This document shows, piece by piece, positions 1-6,645 of a DNA stretch of 12,769 bases. Position numbers and translations under genes: made by a program. The notes under the pieces were generated by a model. That model was not told where the DNA came from and did no database searches. It saw nothing but the letters and a program-made list of their open reading frames with translations. This DNA comes from CAYNNQ01 sp964398785. Lineage in GTDB: Bacteria; Desulfobacterota; Desulfovibrionia; Desulfovibrionales; Desulfonatronovibrionaceae. Location of the stretch: NCBI GenBank assembly GCA_964398785.1, contig CAYNNQ010000052.1, positions 1 through 12,769 of the forward strand, in the 5' to 3' direction. Within the stretch, counting starts at the first letter, position 1. Each line of letters begins with the position of its first letter.

Positions 1-38
1 CCAGGCGATCTACATGCGATTACTTTATAGGTGAATTT

Positions 39-75
39 TTTAACGAGTACGTCCCGTTTTCCCGTCCTCGTTAAA
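39..75. repeat. 9-bp inverted repeat with 19-base loop
   Basis: Bases 39-47 (TTTAACGAG) are exactly complementary to 67-75 (CTCGTTAAA), with a 19-base spacer that itself contains two CCCGT-like copies around TTTT. It could be the tail hairpin of a gene lying outside the window or a regulatory hairpin; there is no clean U-run after it on the plus strand. The rest of bases 76-250 is AT-rich non-coding sequence in which I see no gene. Confidence 0.4.
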
Positions 76-257
76 GCATCTAACAGAAAAAAATAAATAT
101 TTTTTTCAATAAAACCGAATTCTTGAGCGAAATGTATGTCTTGCACCGCCAATTTTCCTGCCCCGGGCATTGTACTTAACCGGAAAATGTAATAGGTTCG
201 TCTCAGGAATCTGTGCAATTGAAAAGCTTTAAATTCAGTTGGTTCAGTATTCTTTGC

Positions 258-286
258 TTGACAGGAATAGATTGAAATAATATCAA
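258..286 (+). promoter_or_regulatory. Sigma-70-type promoter of the catalase gene
   Basis: A perfect -35 hexamer TTGACA (258-263) is followed after exactly 17 bases by TATCAA (281-286, 4 of 6 matches to TATAAT). The start codon lies about 140 bases further, so the catalase mRNA would have a long leader. The -10 region is embedded in a Fur/PerR-like palindrome, which is the expected arrangement for a repressed promoter. Confidence 0.6.
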
Positions 287-287
287 T
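273..287. promoter_or_regulatory. PerR/Fur-like operator over the catalase -10 box
   Basis: The 15-mer TTGAAATAATATCAA is a 7-1-7 imperfect palindrome (one mismatched pair) covering the -10 hexamer. An adjacent ATAATGATAATGG stretch (286-298) adds Fur-box-like GATAAT units. PerR-type repressors of the Fur family bind AT-rich 7-1-7 palindromes and classically control catalase genes, so peroxide-inducible control is inferred. Fur itself cannot be separated from PerR by sequence alone. Confidence 0.5.
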
Positions 288-429
288 AATGATAATGGTT
301 CTTGTTAGTGGTTTGCTGGCAGGGAACCCAATATCCATCTCCATCCGATAAGGGGTGGGGTTTTCATTGCCGAGCCCGAATGACAATGTGCATTAGCCGG
401 CAAGCAACCTTCAGGCAAAGGAGAACACC

Positions 430-1884
430 ATGCAAAGCAACGATCGCAATCCGACCACCAATGATGCGGGAATTCCCGTATCCAGCGACGAATATTCGCT
501 GACCGTTGGACCGGACGGTCCCATTCTGCTGCAGGATCATTATCTGATCGAGCAGATGGCCAACTTCAACCGGGAGAGGATCCCGGAACGCCAGCCGCAC
601 GCCAAGGGCTCCGGGGCTTTCGGGCATTTTGAGGTCACCGGGGACGTAAGTGCCTATACCAAGGCGGCTGTTTTTCAGCCGGGGGTTACGACCGACACCT
701 TGATCCGTTTTTCCACAGTGGCCGGAGAGCGCGGCAGTCCGGATACCTGGCGCGACCCGCGCGGATTTGCCCTTAAATTCTACACCAGCGAAGGCAACTT
801 CGATCTGGTGGGGAACAACACCCCGGTATTCTTTATCCGCGATCCCATGAAATTCCAGCATTTCATCCGCTCCCAGAAACGCCGGGCGGACAACGGCCTG
901 CGCGATCACGACATGCAATGGGATTTCTGGACCCTGTCCCCGGAATCCGCGCACCAGGTCACCTGGCTCATGGGCGACCGGGGCATCCCCAGTACGTGGC
1001 GGCATATGAACGGCTACGGCAGCCATACCTATATGTGGGTCAACGCCAAGGGGGAGCGTTTTTTTGTCAAGTATCATTTCAAGACCGATCAGGGCATTGA
1101 TTTTCTCACCCAGGAAGAGGCGGACCGGATCGCCGGAGAGGACGGGGATTACCACCGCCGGGATCTGTTCGAGGCCATAAAGCGGGGGGATTATCCCAGC
1201 TGGACCTTGATGGTCCAGATAATGCCCTTTGAGGAGGCCGCCAACTATCGTTTCAATCCCTTTGATCTGACCAAGGTCTGGCCGCACGGGGACTATCCCC
1301 TGCACGAGGTCGGGCGGCTGACCCTGACCCAAAATCCGAGCGATTTCCATACCGAGATCGAGCAGGCCGCTTTCGAGCCGAACAGCTTCGTCCCCGGTAC
1401 CGGTCCCAGTCCGGACAAGATGCTCCTTGGCCGTCTTTTTTCCTATGCAGACGCCCACCGGGCCAGGCTCGGGGTCAACTACAAGCAGATTCCGGTCAAC
1501 CGTCCCAAATCTCCGGTGCACAGCTACAGCAAGGACGGGGCCATGCGGGTGGAGAACGTCTCCGACCCGGTATACGCCCCCAATTCCAAGGGCGGTCCGC
1601 AGGCGGACGGTGAGCGCTATCCGGAATCGGCTACCTGGAATGCCAGCGGCGATTTTATCCGCGCCGCGTACTCCAGGCACGCCGAGGACGACGACTTTGT
1701 CCAGGCCGGGACCATGGTCCGGGAGGTCCTGGACGACGCGGCCCGGGACCGTCTGGTCTCCAATGTGGTCGGGCATCTGAAAAAGGGCGTGTCCGAGCCG
1801 GTGCTTAAGCGGGCATTCGAGTATTGGCGCAATATAGACGAGGAGATCGGCGAGCGCATTGAAAAGGGCGTGCGCGGGAGCTGA
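430..1884 (+). CDS. katA: Haem catalase, small-subunit (clade 3) type
   Basis: This 484-residue protein dismutates hydrogen peroxide to water and oxygen and should act as a cytoplasmic or periplasmic homotetramer with haem b; no signal peptide is visible. The active-site segment RERIPERQPHAKGSGAFG holds the distal catalytic His57. Asn130 lies in the VGNNTPVFF block, and the haem-ligand segment RLFSYADAHRARLG carries the proximal Tyr339 with Arg335. The length is typical of small-subunit catalases, without the C-terminal flavodoxin-like domain of large ones. The ATG is preceded by AAGGAG at 418-423, 6 bases upstream. A TTGACA promoter and a PerR-like palindrome lie upstream, suggesting peroxide induction. 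Such catalases are common aerotolerance genes in sulfate reducers. hgcA starts 87 bases after its stop with no evident terminator between, so read-through is possible. Function is secure; the gene symbol is by family. Confidence 0.97.
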   Translation: MQSNDRNPTTNDAGIPVSSDEYSLTVGPDGPILLQDHYLIEQMANFNRERIPERQPHAKGSGAFGHFEVTGDVSAYTKAAVFQPGVTTDTLIRFSTVAGERGSPDTWRDPRGFALKFYTSEGNFDLVGNNTPVFFIRDPMKFQHFIRSQKRRADNGLRDHDMQWDFWTLSPESAHQVTWLMGDRGIPSTWRHMNGYGSHTYMWVNAKGERFFVKYHFKTDQGIDFLTQEEADRIAGEDGDYHRRDLFEAIKRGDYPSWTLMVQIMPFEEAANYRFNPFDLTKVWPHGDYPLHEVGRLTLTQNPSDFHTEIEQAAFEPNSFVPGTGPSPDKMLLGRLFSYADAHRARLGVNYKQIPVNRPKSPVHSYSKDGAMRVENVSDPVYAPNSKGGPQADGERYPESATWNASGDFIRAAYSRHAEDDDFVQAGTMVREVLDDAARDRLVSNVVGHLKKGVSEPVLKRAFEYWRNIDEEIGERIEKGVRGS

Positions 1885-1971
1885 TTGATTTGGATGTAAT
1901 TACCCGGATGACCCTTTAAACTGGTCTGGACCTGGAAGGATAAGAGGCGAATTTACCACGAGAAAATCCAT

Positions 1972-3327
1972 ATGAAACAATCGGATCAAGATACGACTCC
2001 GGCTGCGCAATTCCAGCCGGCAGATTTGTCCTGAGAGTGTTCTTCTCCCGCGCCGGGGGTGTGGGGGGATGAGCAGTCCCACAGAAAGCAGCCCTTAATT
2101 GCGGAAGCTTCTTGTTGCGGGACTGAAGAAGCGGCTGACTCGAGTGCTGCCGGAGTTTGTGCGGAAGGTGGCCAGGGGACCGCTTTTTTACACGACTTGC
2201 GCGGGGCCTCGGTGGATGTGGTCGAAGCCGGGGATGATGCCCCGTGCTGAGGCCCCCGCAACGAACTGCCGCCGGAGGCGGCAGGGGAAAAAGCGGGGCT
2301 CAGGGCTTGGCCTTTCGTGCAGGGTTGGCAGTCCACTGCAGTGGGGCTTGTCCCCCGCGTCAATGCCAAGTGGGGAATATCCGACCATCTTGACGCAATC
2401 CTGGTTCGCTTGGGAATAGGCCGGGACAATTACCGTATATCTCCCGGGCTATACGCCCTGGGGGAGCCGGATGAGAACAGCCCGGTACTGGCCACCTGCA
2501 ATTTCAAATTGACTTTTGATAAGTTGCGCCGGGAACTGGCCGCTCGATCCTGCTGGGTTCTGGTAGTGGAAACCTACGGCATCAACGTCTGGTGCGCGGC
2601 AGGCAAACAGAGTTTCAATACCGAGGAAGTGGCCGGACGGGTGCGGTCCACGGGCCTAGATAGGTTGGTCAACCATCGTACACTGATTCTGCCTCAGCTG
2701 GCCGCACCCGCTGTGGCCGCTCACAGACTTCGTAAACTCTGCGGTTTTTCCGGGGTATTTGGCCCGGTGCGCTGCGAGGACCTTCCTGTTTTTCTGGACT
2801 CCGGGAGGCAGGCCACCCGAGAGATGCGCGGGGTACGGTTCCCGTTTTCCCAGCGTCTTGAGGTCGCCCTGGTGGAAGTGTACGGGACGCGCAAATTTTT
2901 GCTCTGGGCGCTTTTGGCCTGTTTGTTTTTGGCCGGACTCGGTCCCGGCGGGTTTAGCCTTACGGGAATTCTGGGCACCGGGTTGGGAGCGTTTGTCACT
3001 GTCCTGATCGGGTTTGCGACCGGGGTTTTTTTAGTCCCGGCACTTTTGCCCCATATTCCGGTGCGTTCCTTTGCCGCCAAGGGGTTAATGGCCGGAGCAG
3101 TTACCGGAATTCTTTCAGCCGCTCTTTTGGCCGGCAGCTTGCCCCAGGCTCTGGCTCAGGTCACGTCCTGCAGTGCCTTCGCCTCCTGGTTCGCCATGCA
3201 TTATACTGGCTCCACCCCCTTTACCTCTCTGTCCGGAGTGGACCGGGAGATGCGGCGCTTTATGCCGCTGCAGGGCGGACTGCTTTTTATCGCGGTATTC
3301 ATCTGGCTGGTGGGGTCCTGGGTGTAG
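1972..3327 (+). CDS. hgcA: Mercury-methylating corrinoid protein HgcA, probable selenoprotein with extended N-terminus
   Basis: HgcA passes a methyl group from its corrinoid to Hg(II). The diagnostic cap-helix motif NVWCAAGK is present at residues 205-212 (451-residue numbering), with Cys208 the expected cobalt ligand. The corrinoid-binding domain is followed by about five membrane helices (about residues 313-451) and the conserved MHYTGSTPFTSLSGV segment. A conventional call would start at GTG 2317 (336 residues), but that GTG has no good ribosome-binding site. The same frame upstream is strongly G-first-position biased, i.e. coding-like, and contains two TGA codons (residues 21 and 93) within a Cys-rich region (Cys23, Cys48-Cys49, Cys63, Cys92). 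I read TGA-93 as selenocysteine in a Cys-Sec-Gly motif supported by a SECIS-like hairpin; TGA-21 is less certain. The ATG at 1972 has only a weak GAG upstream. Alternative starts are GTG 2059 (Sec93 only) and GTG 2317 (no Sec). HgcA identity is near certain; the N-terminal model is inference. Confidence 0.9.
2032..2034 (+). other. In-frame TGA, candidate second selenocysteine codon of hgcA (residue 21)
   Basis: This TGA lies in the hgcA frame between ATG 1972 and the coding-like stretch that begins near 2035, in the local peptide context Leu-Ser-TGA-Glu-Cys-Ser-Ser. A short GC-rich hairpin follows at 2045-2059. It could equally be the true upstream stop of the frame, with translation starting at GTG 2059, so the Sec reading is tentative. 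Confidence 0.35.
2045..2059 (+). promoter_or_regulatory. Possible weak SECIS-like hairpin after TGA-2032
   Basis: CTCCCG (2045-2050) can pair with CGGGGG (2054-2059), six pairs including one G-U, around the loop CGC, whose second base is G. The loop starts 16 bases after the TGA, at the lower limit of the spacing usually accepted for bacterial SECIS elements. An alternative fold pairs TCTCCC with GGGGGGA further on and gives a loop beginning with G. The stem is short and the area G-rich, so this could be chance. Confidence 0.3.
2248..2250 (+). other. In-frame TGA, candidate selenocysteine codon of hgcA (residue 93)
   Basis: The codons around it read Ala-Pro-Cys-TGA-Gly-Pro, so Sec would form a Cys-Sec pair, a common form in which Sec replaces the second Cys of a CC motif. 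The frame is open and coding-like on both sides: upstream from 2035, and downstream straight into the HgcA domain. A stable hairpin with a GGA apical loop begins directly after the codon. These are the classical marks of UGA recoding. A nonsense mutation or a shorter HgcA starting at 2317 is the alternative. Confidence 0.62.
2252..2299 (+). promoter_or_regulatory. bSECIS-like hairpin downstream of TGA-2248 in hgcA
   Basis: The inner stem is perfect: CTGCCGCC (2266-2273) pairs with GGCGGCAG (2277-2284) around a GGA loop (2274-2276). An outer stem pairs CCCCGC (2254-2259) with GCGGGG (2293-2298) across an A-rich internal loop, and G2252 can pair with C2299. The apical loop begins 23 bases after the TGA, inside the roughly 16-37 base window of the published bacterial SECIS model, and its first two bases are G, satisfying the conserved-G requirement. 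No T-run follows, so it is not an intrinsic terminator. By family knowledge SelB would bind such a hairpin to deliver Sec-tRNA. Confidence 0.6.
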
Positions 3328-3340
3328 AAAAAAAAGAAGG

Positions 3341-3350
3341 GGAGGGAGAG
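3341..3350 (+). promoter_or_regulatory. Strong ribosome-binding site of hgcB
   Basis: The purine-rich stretch GGAGGGAGAG ends 3 bases before the ATG at 3354 and contains GGAG/AGGGAG Shine-Dalgarno matches at good spacing. It fixes the hgcB start and contrasts with the weak site of hgcA, suggesting HgcB is translated more efficiently than HgcA. Confidence 0.7.
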
Positions 3351-3353
3351 TTC

Positions 3354-3650
3354 ATGCAGGGATTTCGCTATCTGCAAGAGTCCACTCTGCACTACGATGC
3401 CCAGAAATGCATCGGCTGCGGGAATTGCCTTGAGGTCTGTCCGCACCAAGTATTTGAACTGGAGCTGAACAGGGCTGAATGCCGTGATCCCGGCGCTTGT
3501 ATGGAATGCGGGGCCTGCGCTTTGAATTGTCCGGCTGGAGCTATTCAGGTGCGCCAGGGCGTGGGCTGCGCGGAGGCCATACTTTACAGCTGGCTCAGCC
3601 GGGTACCCCTCCTGCGCAGGATTTTTACCCCGGATGCCTGCTGTTCCTAG
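3354..3650 (+). CDS. hgcB: HgcB, 2[4Fe-4S] ferredoxin partner of HgcA
   Basis: This 98-residue protein is the dedicated electron donor that reduces the HgcA corrinoid in mercury methylation. Two [4Fe-4S] motifs are visible: CIGCGNCLEVCP (Cys19, 22, 25, 29) and CMECGACALNCP (Cys49, 52, 55, 59). The HgcB-specific features are also present: the isolated Cys72 in a GVGCAE context and a C-terminal vicinal pair Cys96-Cys97 (ending ACCS), thought to bind Hg(II) and hand it on. Cys43 is an extra Cys not assigned to a cluster. The gene lies 26 bases after hgcA on the same strand, has a strong ribosome-binding site, and is surely co-transcribed with it. Length and layout are as usual for the family. 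The gene is followed by only 60 bases before the convergent diguanylate cyclase gene, where I see no clear hairpin terminator. Confidence 0.96.
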   Translation: MQGFRYLQESTLHYDAQKCIGCGNCLEVCPHQVFELELNRAECRDPGACMECGACALNCPAGAIQVRQGVGCAEAILYSWLSRVPLLRRIFTPDACCS

Positions 3651-3710
3651 GGCCTCGGACTTCCTTTTAAAGTAAGAATTTTGTCCACCTCGGTCCGCTG
3701 TGCCTTTCCT

Positions 3711-5636
3711 TTATTGCATTGCAGGGAATCCCTTGTTTTGGGCTTTTTCCTGATACATGCGGTCGTCTGCCTTCCGGAAAAGGGCCTGCATGTCCGGCAT
3801 GACATCCTCGCTCACGGCGTAACCCATGGACAAAGTTAGGGGGATCTCCGGGTCTTTTTTATTATAGTCCTGTACCGCTTGGCGCAATCTTTGCAACATC
3901 TGCTTTACTATTGCAGTGTCGGTCTCGGTCAGTAAAATAGCGAATTCGTCCCCGCCGATTCTGGTTATAATGTCGCTGGATCGAAAATTTTGTTTAAGTA
4001 TCTCCCCGGCGTTGATGATCATTTGGTCTCCGGACTGGTGTCCCTGCTTATCGTTTACAGACTTCAGCCAGTCCAGGTCACAGACAATGATCCCCAGGGG
4101 GTTGTATCTCCCGTCTGATATGCGCCGAATCTCCTCCTCAAAGAAGTTGCGGTTGTAGAGTCCGGTAAGGGAGTCGTGGAGGCTTAGCTCTACCAGCCTT
4201 TGCTGGGTCTCTTTCCATTCTGTCAAATCCCGCATGATGCTGATACTACCGATGACTTCCTTGTTTTCGTCCCACAATACGCTTACAGAAACCGAGCAGG
4301 GTATGGTAAGGCCATTTTTGTTCAGCAACTTCACTTCCCAGCCTTTCACTGAGCCGTTTTCCCGGAGAGCGGCAAGCAGGTGTTCCATTTCCTCTTGCTC
4401 GGCGTAAAATTCAGAGAAGTGTCGCCCCTGAATTTCTTCAAAGCTGTATCCTGTCATTTCCACAGCCTGTATGTTCCATCTTACAATACGGCCCTTTTGG
4501 TTTAAGATGCCGATGGCGTCGGCCGAATATTGCAGCAGTTTTTCGAAATAATTGTTCTCCTGGATGTATTTCTTTTGACTCTCACGTAAGGCCTGCTCCG
4601 TATTTTTGCGCTCGGTGATGTCAATTCCGGAGGCTATACTTTGGCTGGTTTCGTGTATTGTGTCTACGGCTAGAAACAGATGTCGCATTTCGCCATGGCG
4701 AGTGATAAAGCGGAATTCGTATTGGTGCGGGGCGGACTCGGGACTCTGGCGGCGCAGATAATGGTTTTGCTTCATCCATTCCACGTCATCCGGGTGCGCG
4801 AACTCAGTCCAGGATTTCTTGCCCTCGATCTCCTGTCTGGTATATCCTGCCAGATCTTCAAAATACGAGTTGGCAAGGGAAATGGTGGTGTCCTCTTCAA
4901 TAATAAACATGGCTGAGCCGGAAGTCTCGAATATGGCCCGGTAATAGTTCTTGGACTGACGCAGGGCATTTTCCGCTTCCTGTCTTCTGCGGTTCTGAAC
5001 ACGCCAGTTCTTTACTGCAATGGTCCAGAAAAAAATCAGGACCACGAAACCCCCGAATATAATCAGGAGGGAAGCCCGTGTAACTTCAAAGGATGTTTTA
5101 CGTTCCAGATGTTCGTGGATCAGTTCCACAAGTTCCTGGATTTTGTTAGTGAACTCCATGCGGTTTTTCGTGTATTGCCAGCCGGAAAGGAGACTAAACG
5201 CCTCGTCTTTCTTGCCCCGGCTAACGAGCGAGAATGTCTTTTTCTCGATGCTGGTGATAGTTCCCAGGTGATCCTCAATCTTTTCGGTCAGTCGGTCCAC
5301 TTCCGGGGATCGTGTCAGATTCCGGATCTTTTTTAGTTCGGAGTTTAATTTCTCCCGGCTTTGCTGGTAAGCCTTTTTCCATTTGAGGTCGCCGCTGCTG
5401 GCGCTTACCAGGGCGGATAGTTTCATGGTTTCGGCATACAAGCGAACCTGCCAGGAGGACCGTTCAATGACGAATTCCCTTTCCTTGAAGGAAGTAAGGA
5501 GGTTGTAGGAATAAACAAGGTGCCATACCAGAAGGCCCACCATAAGGATGGTAAGGGCAATGGACGCATAAAACCACGGACGGGTGGCCGTATCGTGCCC
5601 GAGTATTTGTTTACTGGTTTTAAAAGGTTGGGTCAT
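3711..5636 (-). CDS. Membrane-bound diguanylate cyclase with two PAS domains
   Basis: This 641-residue inner-membrane sensor should make cyclic di-GMP from two GTP. In order: TM helix about 21-43, a largely helical periplasmic domain about 44-186, TM helix about 187-207, PAS domains about 225-345 and 355-475, then a GGDEF domain about 480-636. The signature GGDEF is intact at 561-565, and RSSD (552-555) five residues before it is the inhibitory I-site, so product feedback is expected. No EAL or HD-GYP domain is present. The periplasmic part has no binding motif I recognise; it resembles a four-helix sensor by its long amphipathic stretches. The gene follows the betaine-binding lipoprotein gene by 106 bases on the same strand, with a CRP/FNR-like palindrome between them. 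A weak TAAAG precedes the ATG. Enzymatic role is secure; the signal is unknown. Confidence 0.94.
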   Translation of the reverse strand: MTQPFKTSKQILGHDTATRPWFYASIALTILMVGLLVWHLVYSYNLLTSFKEREFVIERSSWQVRLYAETMKLSALVSASSGDLKWKKAYQQSREKLNSELKKIRNLTRSPEVDRLTEKIEDHLGTITSIEKKTFSLVSRGKKDEAFSLLSGWQYTKNRMEFTNKIQELVELIHEHLERKTSFEVTRASLLIIFGGFVVLIFFWTIAVKNWRVQNRRRQEAENALRQSKNYYRAIFETSGSAMFIIEEDTTISLANSYFEDLAGYTRQEIEGKKSWTEFAHPDDVEWMKQNHYLRRQSPESAPHQYEFRFITRHGEMRHLFLAVDTIHETSQSIASGIDITERKNTEQALRESQKKYIQENNYFEKLLQYSADAIGILNQKGRIVRWNIQAVEMTGYSFEEIQGRHFSEFYAEQEEMEHLLAALRENGSVKGWEVKLLNKNGLTIPCSVSVSVLWDENKEVIGSISIMRDLTEWKETQQRLVELSLHDSLTGLYNRNFFEEEIRRISDGRYNPLGIIVCDLDWLKSVNDKQGHQSGDQMIINAGEILKQNFRSSDIITRIGGDEFAILLTETDTAIVKQMLQRLRQAVQDYNKKDPEIPLTLSMGYAVSEDVMPDMQALFRKADDRMYQEKAQNKGFPAMQ

Positions 5637-5690
5637 AGATTGGCTTTAGGGAAATATGAAAATAGCGACCTTTTTCCTGCATTTGCCTAT

Positions 5691-5706
5691 AGTGACCTGT
5701 GTCACC
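5691..5706. promoter_or_regulatory. CRP/FNR-type palindrome upstream of the diguanylate cyclase
   Basis: The minus-strand sequence GGTGACACAGGTCACT is a near-perfect dyad: GTGAC and GTCAC separated by four bases. It matches the CRP/FNR-family pattern TGTGA-N6-TCACA at eight of ten fixed positions. It sits about 55 bases before the cyclase ATG, in the gap after the lipoprotein gene. Desulfovibrionales carry several CRP/FNR-family regulators (for example HcpR, with a similar site), so control of the cyclase by one of them is a reasonable inference. As a hairpin it is too short to be a convincing terminator. Confidence 0.4.
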
Positions 5707-5742
5707 CGTATTAAAGAGGTAATGGCCGTTTCGTTTTGGTTA

Positions 5743-6645
5743 TTAGCGGTCCAGCCAGCTGTTCACAAGGGATTCATTTTCCCTTATCCAGCGTAGGGCC
5801 GCATGGTAGGGATCCGTATCCTCGTCTTGGGCATACAGCATGACCTGGGCCATATCTTCAGGATCCCATTTGAAATTGTCCAGAAGCGTGTATACCCGGG
5901 GCATGTCTTTTTTTAGTCCCTTGCGGACAAAAGTGCCGATGTATTCTTTGTCCCCGAATATGTTACGGGGATCATCCAAGTACTTGAGATCCCACCGGGC
6001 AAACATCCAATGTGGGGTCCAGCCGGTAACAACAACCCAGCGCTTTTCCTTGATGGCTTTGCCCAAAATGGTGGTCATTGTGGGGCCCGATCCGGAGATA
6101 AGCTCGAATTTATCCAGTTGATACGCCTTTATTGCTTGTGCGGTTTTTCCCATTATTCCCGCCTGCGGGTCAATACCGACGATTTTGCCACTAAGTTTTT
6201 CCCGATAATTCTTTAGTTCTGTGATGGATTCGATTCCCATGTATTCCGGAACCACCAGCCCTGTGCGTGTACCTTCCAGATTGGGGCCGAGATTTTCCAC
6301 CTTTGCTCCGTACTTTTCGAGGTACTTTTGCTGCAAGGAAGGTAGCCAAGCCGCTACCATGCCGTCCTGGTCACCCGCAGCCAAAGATTCCCACATCGCT
6401 TTCAGACTGACTGCGAGGAGTTCGCATTCGCGATCCAGCTTTTCTTGGATGACGGCTTTTATCACATTGGAGCTTGCCACTTCCGAAGCCCAATCCACGT
6501 AAACGATCTTTACAGGCTCTTTTTTCTTTTTTGGGGCATCCATCCCGGATCCTTCCCCAGAGCAACCCAAAAGAAGAACAAAAATCCATACAAGGCATGT
6601 GGCCTGGGCTGTTCGGACAAAAGAACTAAAAAAAGGGCTTCTCAT
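5743..6645 (-). CDS. Glycine betaine/choline-type ABC substrate-binding lipoprotein (OpuAC/ProX-like)
   Basis: This 300-residue protein should bind a quaternary ammonium osmolyte outside the inner membrane. A basic start, a hydrophobic stretch and the lipobox LLGC (Cys28) mark it as a lipoprotein. After a Lys-rich linker the OpuAC fold begins with IVYVDWASEVASSNVIK. Aromatic residues expected for a cation-binding cage are seen, including Trp in DWASE, AWLP and the GWTPHWMFARW segment. The length is right for a stand-alone binding protein. No ATPase or permease gene is nearby, so it either works with a transporter encoded elsewhere or serves as an extracytoplasmic sensor component. The next gene downstream is a membrane cyclase with a periplasmic domain, which is a possible but untested partner. 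Compatible-solute uptake fits a saline or alkaline habitat. The exact ligand cannot be told from sequence. Confidence 0.88.
   Translation of the reverse strand: MRSPFFSSFVRTAQATCLVWIFVLLLGCSGEGSGMDAPKKKKEPVKIVYVDWASEVASSNVIKAVIQEKLDRECELLAVSLKAMWESLAAGDQDGMVAAWLPSLQQKYLEKYGAKVENLGPNLEGTRTGLVVPEYMGIESITELKNYREKLSGKIVGIDPQAGIMGKTAQAIKAYQLDKFELISGSGPTMTTILGKAIKEKRWVVVTGWTPHWMFARWDLKYLDDPRNIFGDKEYIGTFVRKGLKKDMPRVYTLLDNFKWDPEDMAQVMLYAQDEDTDPYHAALRWIRENESLVNSWLDR

Noticed and set aside
364..1776. Long 470-residue ORF on the minus strand opposite catalase
   Set aside because: It is the mirror of a clear catalase gene; its composition is an artefact of GC-rich codons and it has no recognisable motif.
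2059..2250. Stand-alone 63-residue peptide ending at TGA-2248
   Set aside because: It is in the same frame as HgcA with no gap, so a recoded continuation explains it better than a separate small gene, though a separate peptide is not excluded.
2266..2300. The hgcA hairpin as an intrinsic terminator or attenuator
   Set aside because: The stem is followed by GGGGAAAAAGC rather than a T-run on the plus strand.
2099..2419. 106-residue ORF in a second plus-strand frame, and a 147-residue minus-strand ORF, over the hgcA 5' region
   Set aside because: The hgcA frame has the stronger first-position G bias and joins the HgcA domain directly; these other frames are Arg/Trp-rich or Ser/Pro-rich in the way typical of shadows.
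3651..3710. Bidirectional terminator between hgcB and the diguanylate cyclase
   Set aside because: Only four-base pairings such as GGAC/GTCC were found, with long loops, so no terminator can be supported.
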